Shown piece after piece: positions 43,250 through 53,164 of a stretch of 64,000 nt of DNA (positions within the stretch are counted from its first letter, which is position 1; each line of letters opens with the position of its first letter). The notes below the pieces were generated by a model. That model saw only the letters and a program-made list of their open reading frames with translations, ran no database searches and was not told the origin of the DNA. The position numbers and the translations under genes were made by a program. Origin of the DNA: an uncultured Clostridia bacterium (GTDB lineage: Bacteria > Bacillota > Clostridia > Christensenellales > UBA3700); contig CAOKSY010000003.1 in NCBI GenBank assembly GCA_948471525.1, forward strand, positions 62,001-126,000, in the 5' to 3' direction.

Positions 43250-44803
43250 TTACTTGTTCTCGGTTTTGTTTTTCTTATTTTCTCTGTCTATGAATACTTT
43301 ATAGTTCATACGGTGTATCCAAAGTTTGATTTTGTGCAAAAGCGGAGTCTTTGGCATATATCCGTTATCTTCATATACGCCTATAAACTCTATATAAGGT
43401 CTTCTCCTCACCTGCGTGAATTCTATCTCGATACGGTCTGTGACGACGGGACGGAAAAACGCTATCCTGCCGTAACCGACGGTAGTGCCTCGGCAGAGTT
43501 TAACTCGCTTGCCTTTGACGTGTCCGTAGATATAAAACTCCTCTATCCTTTGAGAAAAGGCTACGTTCTCTATCAATTTGACTCTGTTGATCTTGCGAGG
43601 TTTGTCAAGCGTGAGCTTTATCATATAACTGTCGCGCTCTTCTTTGGGCGTATAATATTCTATCGGATCGTAAGTCTGCGCGTCGTAAGCATCTGACAAT
43701 ACTCCCTTGATATCGCATCCGTCTTCCGCTTGCGGGGCGGCAATCTCCTTGATCGGAACGAGTTGATCGCGCGATCTTGCGAGATGCGCGCCGAATTCTT
43801 TCATTACCTCGACGTCTTTTTCATTGATAAGTCCCCGTCTGTCGGGCGGCAAGTTGAGCAACAAAAGCGAGTTGCCGCCTACGGACGTATAGTAAATTCT
43901 CTTGAGATTATCCGCGCTTCTGACCATTTTGTCCTGCGACTTATGATAGAACCATCCCGGGCGGATAGATACGTCGACTTCTGCCGGATACCACATAAAT
44001 TCGTCGAAATTCTCCAAAAACTTTCTGCTTCCCAAATCGGAACTCACGATATCCGCGCCTTTTTTGACAAAAGTTCCGTCGTCGCTCTGTTGAGAATTAG
44101 CCTCGATAGTCTGCACATCGCAAGCAAAACGCGGCACGACGTTGAATTCACTTTCACGCGCAAATCCGCCTTCGTTGCCCACCCATCTTACGTCGGGTCC
44201 GCAGTTGGAAATACAGGCGTTGGGAGCAAGTCTTTTTATTGTGTCGAAATATCTTGCCCAATCGTACTCCTGCTTGGGTTTTCCGTCCATATAGGAGCCG
44301 CACGCTCCGTCCAGCCATACCGTGAATACTTCTCCGTAATTTGTCAGAAGTTCGGTAAGCTGACGGCAATACAGATCGTTGTACGCCTCGCCTTGACCGT
44401 AACTCTCGTTGTTTCTATCCCAAGGCGAAAGATATATTCCGAATTTTAAACCGTATTTTTTGCAGCTGTCCGACACCTCTCTGACCACGTCGCCTTTTCC
44501 TTGCTTGTAAGGAGACGCCGCAACGCTGTAGTCTGTTGTCTCCGTCGGCCAAAGACAAAAGCCGTCGTGATGCTTGCAAGTCAGTATCACTCCGTATGCG
44601 CCCGCTTCTTTGGCTGTTCTTATCCACTGATCGGTGTCCTGCTCGCCGGGATTGAATTCCTTCGGATCGACCTTGCCGTCGCCCCACTCTTTGCCGGTAA
44701 AGGTATTTAGACCGTAATGGAAAAACACATTGAAGTTTTCTCGCTGTATGCGCTTTTGACGCACGTTTGGCGTAATAGATAGATATTTGTCTAACCTGTC
44801 CAT
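43250..44803 (-). CDS. GH29 alpha-L-fucosidase
   Basis: This enzyme releases L-fucose from glycan ends with retention. The 517-residue protein has a GH29 barrel at residues 25-340: FNVFFHYGLNTFTGKEWGDG, LTCKHHDGFCLWPT, FGIYLSPWDRN, and the nucleophile Asp in FTVWLDGACGSY near residue 165. LLLNLPPDRRG closes the catalytic domain. Residues 370-485 form a beta-sandwich resembling an F5/8-type carbohydrate module. No signal peptide is present, so it acts on imported sugars. It would feed the fucI operon at 4-8.5 kb. A broken relative lies at 9091-9565. Confidence 0.93.
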   Translation of the reverse strand: MDRLDKYLSITPNVRQKRIQRENFNVFFHYGLNTFTGKEWGDGKVDPKEFNPGEQDTDQWIRTAKEAGAYGVILTCKHHDGFCLWPTETTDYSVAASPYKQGKGDVVREVSDSCKKYGLKFGIYLSPWDRNNESYGQGEAYNDLYCRQLTELLTNYGEVFTVWLDGACGSYMDGKPKQEYDWARYFDTIKRLAPNACISNCGPDVRWVGNEGGFARESEFNVVPRFACDVQTIEANSQQSDDGTFVKKGADIVSSDLGSRKFLENFDEFMWYPAEVDVSIRPGWFYHKSQDKMVRSADNLKRIYYTSVGGNSLLLLNLPPDRRGLINEKDVEVMKEFGAHLARSRDQLVPIKEIAAPQAEDGCDIKGVLSDAYDAQTYDPIEYYTPKEERDSYMIKLTLDKPRKINRVKLIENVAFSQRIEEFYIYGHVKGKRVKLCRGTTVGYGRIAFFRPVVTDRIEIEFTQVRRRPYIEFIGVYEDNGYMPKTPLLHKIKLWIHRMNYKVFIDRENKKNKTENK

Positions 44804-44912
44804 AATTTGCTCGCTTTATTATATTATTATAATTATATCATATTGAATATAGGAAAGCAATACCCGATATTTTTCATTGCTACGGCATACTGCGGCGATT
44901 CGCATAAATAAA

Positions 44913-44941
44913 ATTCCGCCCTGCTTCTCGCAAGGCGGAAT
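44913..44941 (-). terminator. Terminator of the GLUG lipoprotein gene
   Basis: The stem ATTCCGCC/GGCGGAAT is followed by TTTATTT on the minus strand, 32 bases after the stop at 44974. Confidence 0.85.
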
Positions 44942-44973
44942 ACTTATCTTTTGTATTATAGATCGATAATAAA

Positions 44974-47900
44974 TTATCTGACTATGCCGTAAACCAATCT
45001 TACTCTGTTGCTGTCGGGATGTTTGATCCTGATGACAACCTTGTTTCCTCTGGCGCTTCTGTCTCCGAAGATATCGTCGCCGACAACCGTAATATTCTTT
45101 TGCTCGTCGCCGATGACTATTATGCCTTTGACATCCGGAGTCTGCGCAGGGCTCATTTCCACGACATACGACTTGGTATATACGCGATTCTTAAATATCG
45201 GATAACGGTATCCGTCCATGTCTACCAAAGTCATATTTTTCTCACCCTCGGGATAAAGCGCGTTTAATATGCCGCCGAGATCGTTCTCATCGGTAAACAA
45301 TTGATAGTAATCCTCTGTCTTTGCCCAGCTATCCGACGAAAAAGCAGCGGCTTTTTCTATCGCACCGGTATTCTGACCTGCAAATACTCCGTAATAATCT
45401 CCGCCTCTGGTCGTGCCTCCCAAAGCATATGCTACCGAGATCTCGCCTGCGTTCAATCCTACAAAGCCGCCCGCGTACTTACTTGCCGTAGCTCTGCCCG
45501 TCGCGTAAGACTCGGTGATCTTTCCGGTAGAAGTATTTTCGCCTACCAAACCTCCTGCGTAGGAATTATTTCCCTTCGCGTTGATCTCTTTTCTGCTTGC
45601 CACGTTAAAACGAACGTATTCGCCGCCGAACGAAGACATTATATTGCCGCTGTTGACAGCTACGAGACCGCCCGCGACCAGCTTGTCAAGTTGACTTGCT
45701 TCGGCGTTTACGTTGCCGATAGCTTCGCAGTTGAGTATATTCGCGCCCTGCTTATTCTCGACAACCAATCCTGCCGCAGCCATAAACGTCATGCCTTCGG
45801 GCGTGAGATATTCGCCCAAAGTTGCCGTCACGTTGCCGTAGAAGCCTGTACTGCTGACCGTAGCCTCGTTTTTAATTGCTACGCCGGCAACGGTTCTGCC
45901 CGTAAGATCGGCATATACCTGCGATCCGGAAATCTGACTGTAGTTATTGATCGCTATACCCGCCGCATAAGCGCTGTCGGCCTTTATGCCGTTGCTCTGT
46001 ACAAAGACGTTGGAGATAGTTCCGTAATTGTTTATTGCGATAGGAGCGACGTAAATATTGCGCACGCCTTGCTCGTAGCCTTCTTCGTCTTCATCTTTTT
46101 CATATCCTACAAAGTCTATGCCCATATAGAATACGTGATTGATAGACGCATTTTCTTTGACGTCTATATACAGCGAATAATTTCTGTCGTAAAGTTCGTC
46201 TCCGACAAGTTCGTTGACCTCTATCGCGCCGTTATCGCTCAAACGTCTGTTGCCTACCACCATATTGCTCAGAGTATGGTCGTTGCCTTCGATACTATCT
46301 ACAAAATTCTCTATCTGTACAATCTCATATCCGTTGAAATTGATGTTCTTTTCGATAGAATAGCGATTTGTTTCGGTCACATTATTTTTATTATTGAGAT
46401 AATTCTTCAATGCGATATACGCGTATTCGCCCGCGTTGGTTATCTGCCAACCGTACTCGTTCTTGCTCGGCATCTTATAACTCAGGTACTTACCTGCCGT
46501 CACAGTTTCCGCGCTGGAAACGTAATTATAAGAAGAATTGCCCGCCGCCACGGCAACGTCATAGAGTATTCCGTAATAAGTCTCGTCTTTTATCAGATAC
46601 TCATAAGTCGTCGAAGTAGTGTTATCTTCGTTTTCCGTAACGGTCTCTTTATAGAATATATTGTCGAGAACTGCTACGAATCTATGCTCTATCGGCTCGC
46701 CGTCTCTGAAAACTATGCTCTTCTCCACGCCGATATCCTTGGTGTCTTCGTCGAAATAATAAAGCTGATTGCCGTCGCCGTTTAATACGTCTTTATCTTC
46801 GTCCGTAGCCTGCACCGCCAACGTCTCTCCGTCCGCTTCAAATACCGTATGCTTTTCGTATACAAACTTATCTTTGTCTCCGTCATATACTATATCTACG
46901 CTGTCGCCTTTACTGTAAGAAGAATAGTTTAATTTATCTGCGTTGTCCGCTCTTCTGTCGAATACGGGATATTCTTTACCGTCGTACTGCACCTGAAGAG
47001 CTCCGTTCATGTTGTAGACTATCATCGTCTTACCGTCGACCTTAGCCACGTCATTGTTATCGGCAGAGATATATTTGAATACTCCGTACACCTTACCCGA
47101 AACCATAGTTACTTTATTGGAAATAGTCCTCGAAGTCTCGGTATTCGACAGTTTGCTGCTGCCGTCGGGAAGCAAAGCCTTGAGGGAAAGATTGAACTGG
47201 TTTGCCAACGAATCGGCGGATATGCTCCATTGCAGTATCATTTTGCCGTTTTCGTCGTAAGCCATAGATATATTCTCGGGTTTTACTCCGTCGATCTTGC
47301 TTACTTTATAAGAATCGTTTTGGTCGCTGTATCCGCTGTCGTAATATACTTCGTTGTCTCCTACCGCCATTATAGAGAAATAATACTCGCCTACTTTTTC
47401 AAACGTGAAGTTGCTTCGTGCGTAGCTTGTGCCGGTGGTTGTAACTTCTTTGACCGTAGTATAGGACGAACCGTCTTTATAAGAGAGTCTTATTCTGTAA
47501 GACTTCGCATTGGTCACCGCACCCCACTGTATTCTCGAAGAACTCATACTGGTGAATTCGGGTTTAGACAAAACAGTCGAGTTGTAATAATACTCGCTCG
47601 CTATCGCGGAATCTGAATATTTTTCGCTGTTTTCCTCGGGATGCGCAACGACAGTTAATCTATATTTATCAAAAGCCTCGAATACGCTCTTGCCTTCTCC
47701 GTTCAGCTTGTCCGCGAAAGCGTAAGACGTCTCTTCTATCTTTACTCTGTTGATTTCTTCGTCCTTGCCGTTGTAGGCTACGACGGTATAATTGACCGCA
47801 TTCTCCACCGCTTGCCAACTGGCTTTCTTAGCGTCCGCGTCTACCGCTATCTTCGGCGCGTCCAAAGAATATCCTTTACGGTAGATAATTTCCTTGCTCC

Positions 47901-48213
47901 AATCGCTTGTGCCGTAAGTCTTACCGTCGCCGTACGCTCTTACCTTTACGGAAAAATTGCCGTATCCGCTGACAATAGAACTCAAATCATAGGATGAAGA
48001 AGTGGTCTCCGCCTTTTCTTCTCCGGCTACCGATATATAGTACTTCTCCGCGTTATCTACCTCTTCCCAACTCAAAGCGCTGCCGCTCAGTTCGAGATCC
48101 TTAGGCGTCTTGAGTTTTATCAATCCGTCCGCGTCCCTCTGTTTGCACGCCGCAAACGCAAAGAGGCACAACGTCAGCAATAAGATAACGATAACGTTGA
48201 CTTTCTTTCTCAT
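44974..48213 (-). CDS. Large surface lipoprotein with FN3-like and GLUG repeats
   Basis: This 1079-residue protein has a lipoprotein signal (LLTLCLFAFAAC, lipid Cys at residue 22). Residues 30-330 hold three fibronectin-type sandwiches, each with a WE-V-NAEKYYISV-like strand. The middle (330-600) is beta-rich and unassigned. Residues 640-1010 form a long beta-helix with GLUG-type repeats (GGLVGENTSTGKITESYATG, then AGGFVGLNAGEISVAYALGG). GLUG repeats occur in adhesins and peptidase-linked surface proteins. It is monocistronic with AAAAAGGAG before the ATG. The 719-residue protein at 34606 shares its FN3-like style. Confidence 0.8.
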   Translation of the reverse strand: MRKKVNVIVILLLTLCLFAFAACKQRDADGLIKLKTPKDLELSGSALSWEEVDNAEKYYISVAGEEKAETTSSSYDLSSIVSGYGNFSVKVRAYGDGKTYGTSDWSKEIIYRKGYSLDAPKIAVDADAKKASWQAVENAVNYTVVAYNGKDEEINRVKIEETSYAFADKLNGEGKSVFEAFDKYRLTVVAHPEENSEKYSDSAIASEYYYNSTVLSKPEFTSMSSSRIQWGAVTNAKSYRIRLSYKDGSSYTTVKEVTTTGTSYARSNFTFEKVGEYYFSIMAVGDNEVYYDSGYSDQNDSYKVSKIDGVKPENISMAYDENGKMILQWSISADSLANQFNLSLKALLPDGSSKLSNTETSRTISNKVTMVSGKVYGVFKYISADNNDVAKVDGKTMIVYNMNGALQVQYDGKEYPVFDRRADNADKLNYSSYSKGDSVDIVYDGDKDKFVYEKHTVFEADGETLAVQATDEDKDVLNGDGNQLYYFDEDTKDIGVEKSIVFRDGEPIEHRFVAVLDNIFYKETVTENEDNTTSTTYEYLIKDETYYGILYDVAVAAGNSSYNYVSSAETVTAGKYLSYKMPSKNEYGWQITNAGEYAYIALKNYLNNKNNVTETNRYSIEKNINFNGYEIVQIENFVDSIEGNDHTLSNMVVGNRRLSDNGAIEVNELVGDELYDRNYSLYIDVKENASINHVFYMGIDFVGYEKDEDEEGYEQGVRNIYVAPIAINNYGTISNVFVQSNGIKADSAYAAGIAINNYSQISGSQVYADLTGRTVAGVAIKNEATVSSTGFYGNVTATLGEYLTPEGMTFMAAAGLVVENKQGANILNCEAIGNVNAEASQLDKLVAGGLVAVNSGNIMSSFGGEYVRFNVASRKEINAKGNNSYAGGLVGENTSTGKITESYATGRATASKYAGGFVGLNAGEISVAYALGGTTRGGDYYGVFAGQNTGAIEKAAAFSSDSWAKTEDYYQLFTDENDLGGILNALYPEGEKNMTLVDMDGYRYPIFKNRVYTKSYVVEMSPAQTPDVKGIIVIGDEQKNITVVGDDIFGDRSARGNKVVIRIKHPDSNRVRLVYGIVR

Positions 48214-48499
48214 AAAAACTCCTTTTTATACAGTTTTACTGCTTTATTATAACAAACCGCCCGAATAATATCAAGCCATTGCAATAATTTAATATATAAA
48301 TATTATGAGACGGAATTCCATAATTATCAATCACGACCGTCCGTTTTGGTGATAAGCAGAGGGCAAATATTATAAATATTTAAAGAGTCGTAAAAAATTA
48401 AAAGAAGATTTTTGAGAATTATTTAATTTTTTAAGAATTTTTTAAATTCCTATTGTCTTTATTCAAAATTTATGGTATTATGTTTGCAGAGGTGGATTT

Positions 48500-48709
48500 A
48501 TGAATTTTTGTACAAATATGAAACAATTAAGGAAGTCAAAACACATTTCTCAGGCAGTGATCGCCGAGCTTCTCGGTGTATCTCAACGTACCATTTCTCA
48601 TTATGAAAACGGAACTTGCCAACCGAATATCGAATCGCTTTGTAAACTTGCGGACATATTCGAAATTACGATCGACGATTTGGTTGGACATTCTCCTATA
48701 GTGAAATAA
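48500..48709 (+). CDS. Small XRE-family DNA-binding protein
   Basis: This 69-residue single-domain Cro/C1-type regulator carries ISQAVIAELLGVSQRTISHYENG as its helix-turn-helix, ending with FEITIDDLVGHSPI. GAGGTGGATTT precedes the ATG and a terminator follows. Despite its closeness to the GH3 gene downstream, the terminator separates them. The sequence before it (48214-48499) is very AT-rich, with no gene. Confidence 0.9.
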   Translation: MNFCTNMKQLRKSKHISQAVIAELLGVSQRTISHYENGTCQPNIESLCKLADIFEITIDDLVGHSPIVK

Positions 48710-48733
48710 CCCAAACGGTTTGAATCGAACAAA

Positions 48734-48749
48734 CTCGCCGCAAGGCGGG
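48734..48749 (+). terminator. Terminator of the small XRE gene
   Basis: The stem CTCGCC/GGCGGG with GCAA loop is followed by TTTTTATTTTA, 25 bases after the stop at 48709. Confidence 0.85.
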
Positions 48750-48956
48750 TTTTTATTTTATCCAAAAATATTTATCTTCTCGGTTTTGATTTTTCATAAT
48801 AATAAAACTATCGCAGTTTTATATCAATTATATATAACAAAACGGGATGCAACTTGACTATTCATATATTTATCATAATTTATTTATAATTTATATTGTT
48901 TTTTCACCGAGTATATGGTAAGATTAAAGTACTGTTATTTTTATGGGAGTGAAAAT

Positions 48957-51458
48957 ATGAAATTGAAATTTGCGGATCTTATCGCGCAGATGACGTTGGA
49001 AGAAAAAGCCGGTCTCTGCTCGGGTAAGGATATGTGGCACACAAAAGCGATAGAAAGATTGGGTATCCCCTCTGTAATGGTATGCGACGGTCCTCACGGA
49101 CTGCGTAAGCAGGACGACAGCGGAGTATCGACCAATCTCGATCAATCGATAGACGCGATATGCTTCCCCACCGCTTCGGCTACGGCGTGTTCGTGGGATA
49201 AAGAATTGCTATACGATATGGGATGTACAATAGGCGAAGAAGCCGTCGCGGAAAACATCGCGGTCGTGCTCGGTCCCGGTACCAATATAAAGAGAAGCCC
49301 GCTTTGCGGCAGAAACTTCGAATATTTCTCCGAAGACCCCTATCTTGCAGGTATGCTCTCCGCATACTTTATCAACGGCGTGCAGAGCAAGAACATAGGC
49401 ACGTCGATCAAGCATTATTGCGCAAACAACCAAGAGACCTACCGTATGACGATCAACTCGGTCGTCGACGAAAGAACGCTGAGAGAGATCTATCTTCTGC
49501 CTTTTGAAATAGCGGTCAAGATGTCTCAGCCGCGTACGATAATGGCTTCTTACAATCTTATCAATGACACCTACGCTACGGAAAACGATTTTGTACTCAA
49601 CAAAGTGCTCAGAGACGAATGGGGCTTTAAAGGTCTCGTCGTCAGCGACTGGGGCGCGACCAACCAACGCGTAAAAGGTCTCGTCGCAGGTCACGATCTC
49701 GAAATGCCGTCCAGCGGCGGAATGAACGACAAACTTATCGTCAAGGCAGTCAAAGACGGCTCGTTGGACGAAGCGATACTAGACAGAGCGGTAGACAGGA
49801 TCTTGGATATGGTAATGGCGACGACTACCAATCCCAAAGACGCGTCTTACGATAAGGAAGAACATTATCAAAAGGCAAAACATATAGCCGAAGAAAGCGC
49901 CGTGCTGCTCAAAAACGAAGATAGCGCATTGCCGCTCAAGGCTCAAAAGATTTTGCTTGTAGGCGAACTTGCGATACAGCCTAGATTCCAAGGAGCGGGC
50001 TCCTCGTTTATCAACTGTACAAAGATCACGACTGTCGAACAGTCTTTGAGAGACGCGGGTATAGAATACGAATTCACGAGCGGTTACGATCTCGAGAACG
50101 ACAACGAAAAGAAAAACGCCAAGTTACGCAGAAACGCCGTCGAACTTGCAAAGAAGTACGATACCGTACTCGTAGTAGCAGGCTTGCCGGGATCTTATGA
50201 AGCGGAAGGCTTTGACAGAAAACATATAAATATGCCCGAAAGCCACAACTCGCTTATCTCGGAACTTTCCACCGTAAACAAGAACGTCAACGTAGTGCTG
50301 ACTATGGGTTCGAGCATTACGATGCCCTGGATAGACGGGGTAAAGAGCGTGCTGTGCATGTATCTCGGCGGACAGTCTTCGGGCGAAGCGTGCGTCGATC
50401 TTTTGCTCGGCAAAGCCAATCCTTGCGGAAAACTTGCCGAGACTTTTGCTCTCGATCTCAAAGACCATCCCTCTACTCAGAACTTCCCCGGCGCCAGATT
50501 CAGCGTGGAATACAGAGAAGGATTGTACGTAGGCTATAGATATTTCAATACTGTAGGCGCGCCCGTACTCTTCCCGTTCGGACACGGTCTTTCCTATACG
50601 AAATTCGAGTACTCCAATATCCAAGCGTCCGCCGACAGCGTGACCGATAAAGATATAGTCACGGTAAGCGTAGACGTTAAAAATATCGGCGAAACGGACG
50701 GCAAAGAAATCGTACAGCTATACGTAAACGACGTGGTCTCCACCGTATATACTCCCTATCAACAGCTCAAAGGCTTTGAAAAAGTGTCGCTGAAAGCAGG
50801 CGAAAAGAAGACCGTAACTTTCAGTCTGGACAAACGCAGTTTTGCGTTCTACAACACAGAAGCGGGAGATTGGCAGGTCGAAAGCGGCGAATTCAAGATA
50901 ATGATCGGAGCGTCCAGCCGCGATATCAAACTCGAGACTACTGTCACCGTAAAATCCGGCGATACTGCGGCAATCACGCCTACCGATCCGCAAAGTTGGT
51001 ATATGAATCCGAGTAGCGAGCAGATAAGCAAAGAAGAGTTTGTCGCTATGTCCAAACTCAATATCAAGGAAGACTACAGGATCGCAAAGAAAGGCGAATT
51101 CACCGCCGACGATTCATTTGAAGATATGTCGCACACAAGCGGTCTTGCAAGATTTGCGCTTAAAATAGCAAAGCCTGCAATAAGAATGAGTATGAAAGCC
51201 GACAAAAACGATCCCAACTATCTTATGATATACGAAGTAATGAAGACTTCCCCGATGCGCGCGCTCGCGTTCTCATCGCAAGGTATGTTCAATATGAAGA
51301 TGGTCGACGGCGTAATAACGATAATGAACGGACACTTCTTCAAGGGCGTAAATATGGTATTGAAAAATATCGGCGGCGACGAAGAAGATAAAGCAAAGAA
51401 AAAGGAACTCAAAGCAAAAGAAAAAGCCGAGAAGAAAGCAGCGAAAAAATCCAAATAA
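48957..51458 (+). CDS. GH3 beta-glucosidase-like enzyme
   Basis: This 833-residue retaining glycosidase begins with MTLEEKAGLCSGKDMWHTKAIE (substrate-site Asp region). KHYCANNQETYR lies near residue 155, and the nucleophile is in GLVVSDWGAT near 230. The GH3 C-terminal sandwich with GLPGSYEAEGFDRKHINMP follows, then an FN3-like domain near residues 580-655 (GKEIVQLYVNDV). The last 150 residues are an extra helical region ending in a Lys/Ala/Glu tail. There is no signal peptide, so it is intracellular. I chose the ATG at 48957 after GGGAG. A frame from 48915 lacks a ribosome site. Substrate could be beta-glucosides, xylosides or GlcNAc. Confidence 0.93.
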   Translation: MKLKFADLIAQMTLEEKAGLCSGKDMWHTKAIERLGIPSVMVCDGPHGLRKQDDSGVSTNLDQSIDAICFPTASATACSWDKELLYDMGCTIGEEAVAENIAVVLGPGTNIKRSPLCGRNFEYFSEDPYLAGMLSAYFINGVQSKNIGTSIKHYCANNQETYRMTINSVVDERTLREIYLLPFEIAVKMSQPRTIMASYNLINDTYATENDFVLNKVLRDEWGFKGLVVSDWGATNQRVKGLVAGHDLEMPSSGGMNDKLIVKAVKDGSLDEAILDRAVDRILDMVMATTTNPKDASYDKEEHYQKAKHIAEESAVLLKNEDSALPLKAQKILLVGELAIQPRFQGAGSSFINCTKITTVEQSLRDAGIEYEFTSGYDLENDNEKKNAKLRRNAVELAKKYDTVLVVAGLPGSYEAEGFDRKHINMPESHNSLISELSTVNKNVNVVLTMGSSITMPWIDGVKSVLCMYLGGQSSGEACVDLLLGKANPCGKLAETFALDLKDHPSTQNFPGARFSVEYREGLYVGYRYFNTVGAPVLFPFGHGLSYTKFEYSNIQASADSVTDKDIVTVSVDVKNIGETDGKEIVQLYVNDVVSTVYTPYQQLKGFEKVSLKAGEKKTVTFSLDKRSFAFYNTEAGDWQVESGEFKIMIGASSRDIKLETTVTVKSGDTAAITPTDPQSWYMNPSSEQISKEEFVAMSKLNIKEDYRIAKKGEFTADDSFEDMSHTSGLARFALKIAKPAIRMSMKADKNDPNYLMIYEVMKTSPMRALAFSSQGMFNMKMVDGVITIMNGHFFKGVNMVLKNIGGDEEDKAKKKELKAKEKAEKKAAKKSK

Positions 51459-51478
51459 ATCATAAAAACAAATTTGAT

Positions 51479-51501
51479 ACGGACAGGTGAAGCCTGTCCG
51501 T
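51479..51501 (+). terminator. Terminator of the GH3 gene
   Basis: The perfect stem ACGGACAGG/CCTGTCCGT is followed by ATTTTCTT, 20 bases after the stop. Confidence 0.9.
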
Positions 51502-51602
51502 ATTTTCTTAGGAAAATTATCAAATGTAATCGTAATAATTATTGAGACGGTCTAAATTCTATACTATCGTCATTTTATTGAAACCGAAATAAATCCCCTG
51601 CC

Positions 51603-53153
51603 TTATCTAAACTCTATATCGAAGACAGTATCGCAAAGTTTTTCTGCATAGAGAGGTTCGTGACTGACGAGGATTATTGCGCCTTCGTACGCGCTCAGCG
51701 CCTCAAAAAGCGCTTCTTTGGCAGAGACGTCGAGATGATTGGTCGGCTCGTCGAGGATAAGGATATTGCTTTCCTTCTGCATGAGCGCGCAGAGTTTTAT
51801 CTTGACCTGCTCTCCACCAGAAAGATTGGAGATAAATTTGGTTGCGAGATCGTTTTTTATACCGACTTTAGCGAGTTGTGTCCTGATTTCTTTCTGCGAC
51901 ATTTTGGGAAATGTCTCGTTCATAAAAGTCGTGGCGTTGATCTCCTTGCTTCTAAACTGCAGATCCTGCTCGATATAATTTATCTTGGAATTGATATTGA
52001 AAGAAAACGATCCGCTTATCGACGGCAATCTCTTCATAATGGTCTTGAGTATGGTCGTCTTGCCCATACCGTTTGTACCGCGCAGCCACAGTTTTGTCGT
52101 ACTGCCCATAGAGAACGATATCGGCGGAAGTATCGCCTTGCCGTCATATCCGACGGACAGATCCTTGACTTCGAGCATATGCTTTGTCACAAGCAAAGTA
52201 TACGGGAAGTTAAAAGTAGGCTTTTCAAAAGAAACGGGTTTTTGCAAAACGTCGATCCTGTCCAGCATCTTCTTTCTGCTGTTTGCCATACCCGCGGTCG
52301 CGGCTCTCGCCTTATTGCGGGCGATATAGTCTTCCATCTTCTTGATTTCGCGTTGCTGTCTCTCATAGCTGTCCGCATACTGACGGGCGTTCTGCTCGTG
52401 CTGAAGAAGAAAAGCGTCGTAATTGCCCCAGTATTTTTTGATCATACCGTTTTCGATATTGACGATGATCTTGCATACGTTGTTGAGAAAAGCCGTATCG
52501 TGCGATATGAGTATAAACGTACCTTTAAACGCGTCGAGATATTTCTTCAGCCAGTCGATCTGTTCGAGATCCAAGAAGTTGGTAGGCTCGTCCAACAGCA
52601 TTACGTCAAGCTCTTCCAGAAGCAATTTGGACAGCATAAGTTTTGCCCTCTGTCCTCCGCTGAGATTGCCTATCACCGTATCGTATCCGAAATTGTTGAC
52701 CCCGAGACCGTTGGCGACCTTTTTGATCTTGGAATCGAGATCGTAAAATCCGCTCTCGTCGAGGCGCTCCTGCATTACGGCGGACTTGTTGACAAGTCTG
52801 TCCAACTTGTCCATATCCGTCTCTTCCGCCATAGACGCGTATATCTCTTCCAACTGACGGTTGAGCTCAAAAAGATGATCGAACGACCCCTGAAGATACT
52901 CCATTACCGTCCGGTTTCTGTCTATGTCCGCGTGCTGATCGAGATATCCCCATCTCGCGGTATTCAGCCATTTGACCTCGCCCGCATCCTGCGAAAGTCT
53001 GCCCGTTATTATATTCATAAAAGTGGACTTGCCCGCGCCGTTGAGACCGACGACTCCGATATGTTCTCCGTTGTTGACGGAAAGGTCCGCGTCGTCGAAC
53101 AGCGTCTTGGAATCGAATATATGCGTAAGTCCTTTTATTGTAAGTACACTCAT
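51603..53153 (-). CDS. ABC-F family ATPase
   Basis: This 516-residue soluble protein has two ABC domains and no membrane part. Domain 1 carries Walker A GLNGAGKSTF, signature NLSGGQRAKL and DEPTNFLD. Domain 2 carries GTNGMGKTTI, NLSGGEQVKI and DEPTNHLD. The linker (about 245-315) is charged and coiled (YADSYERQQREIKKMEDYIA). ABC-F proteins bind the ribosomal E site and rescue stalled or drug-bound ribosomes. The YbiT/YkpA-like length does not mark a specific resistance group. It lies 11 bp after the ClC gene on the same strand. Confidence 0.93.
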   Translation of the reverse strand: MSVLTIKGLTHIFDSKTLFDDADLSVNNGEHIGVVGLNGAGKSTFMNIITGRLSQDAGEVKWLNTARWGYLDQHADIDRNRTVMEYLQGSFDHLFELNRQLEEIYASMAEETDMDKLDRLVNKSAVMQERLDESGFYDLDSKIKKVANGLGVNNFGYDTVIGNLSGGQRAKLMLSKLLLEELDVMLLDEPTNFLDLEQIDWLKKYLDAFKGTFILISHDTAFLNNVCKIIVNIENGMIKKYWGNYDAFLLQHEQNARQYADSYERQQREIKKMEDYIARNKARAATAGMANSRKKMLDRIDVLQKPVSFEKPTFNFPYTLLVTKHMLEVKDLSVGYDGKAILPPISFSMGSTTKLWLRGTNGMGKTTILKTIMKRLPSISGSFSFNINSKINYIEQDLQFRSKEINATTFMNETFPKMSQKEIRTQLAKVGIKNDLATKFISNLSGGEQVKIKLCALMQKESNILILDEPTNHLDVSAKEALFEALSAYEGAIILVSHEPLYAEKLCDTVFDIEFR

Positions 53154-53164
53154 TGTATGCTCCG

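Noticed and set aside
45301..46785. A 494-codon plus-strand frame opposite the GLUG lipoprotein
   Set aside because: It lacks a ribosome site and protein-like composition. The minus strand carries the signal peptide and repeat motifs.
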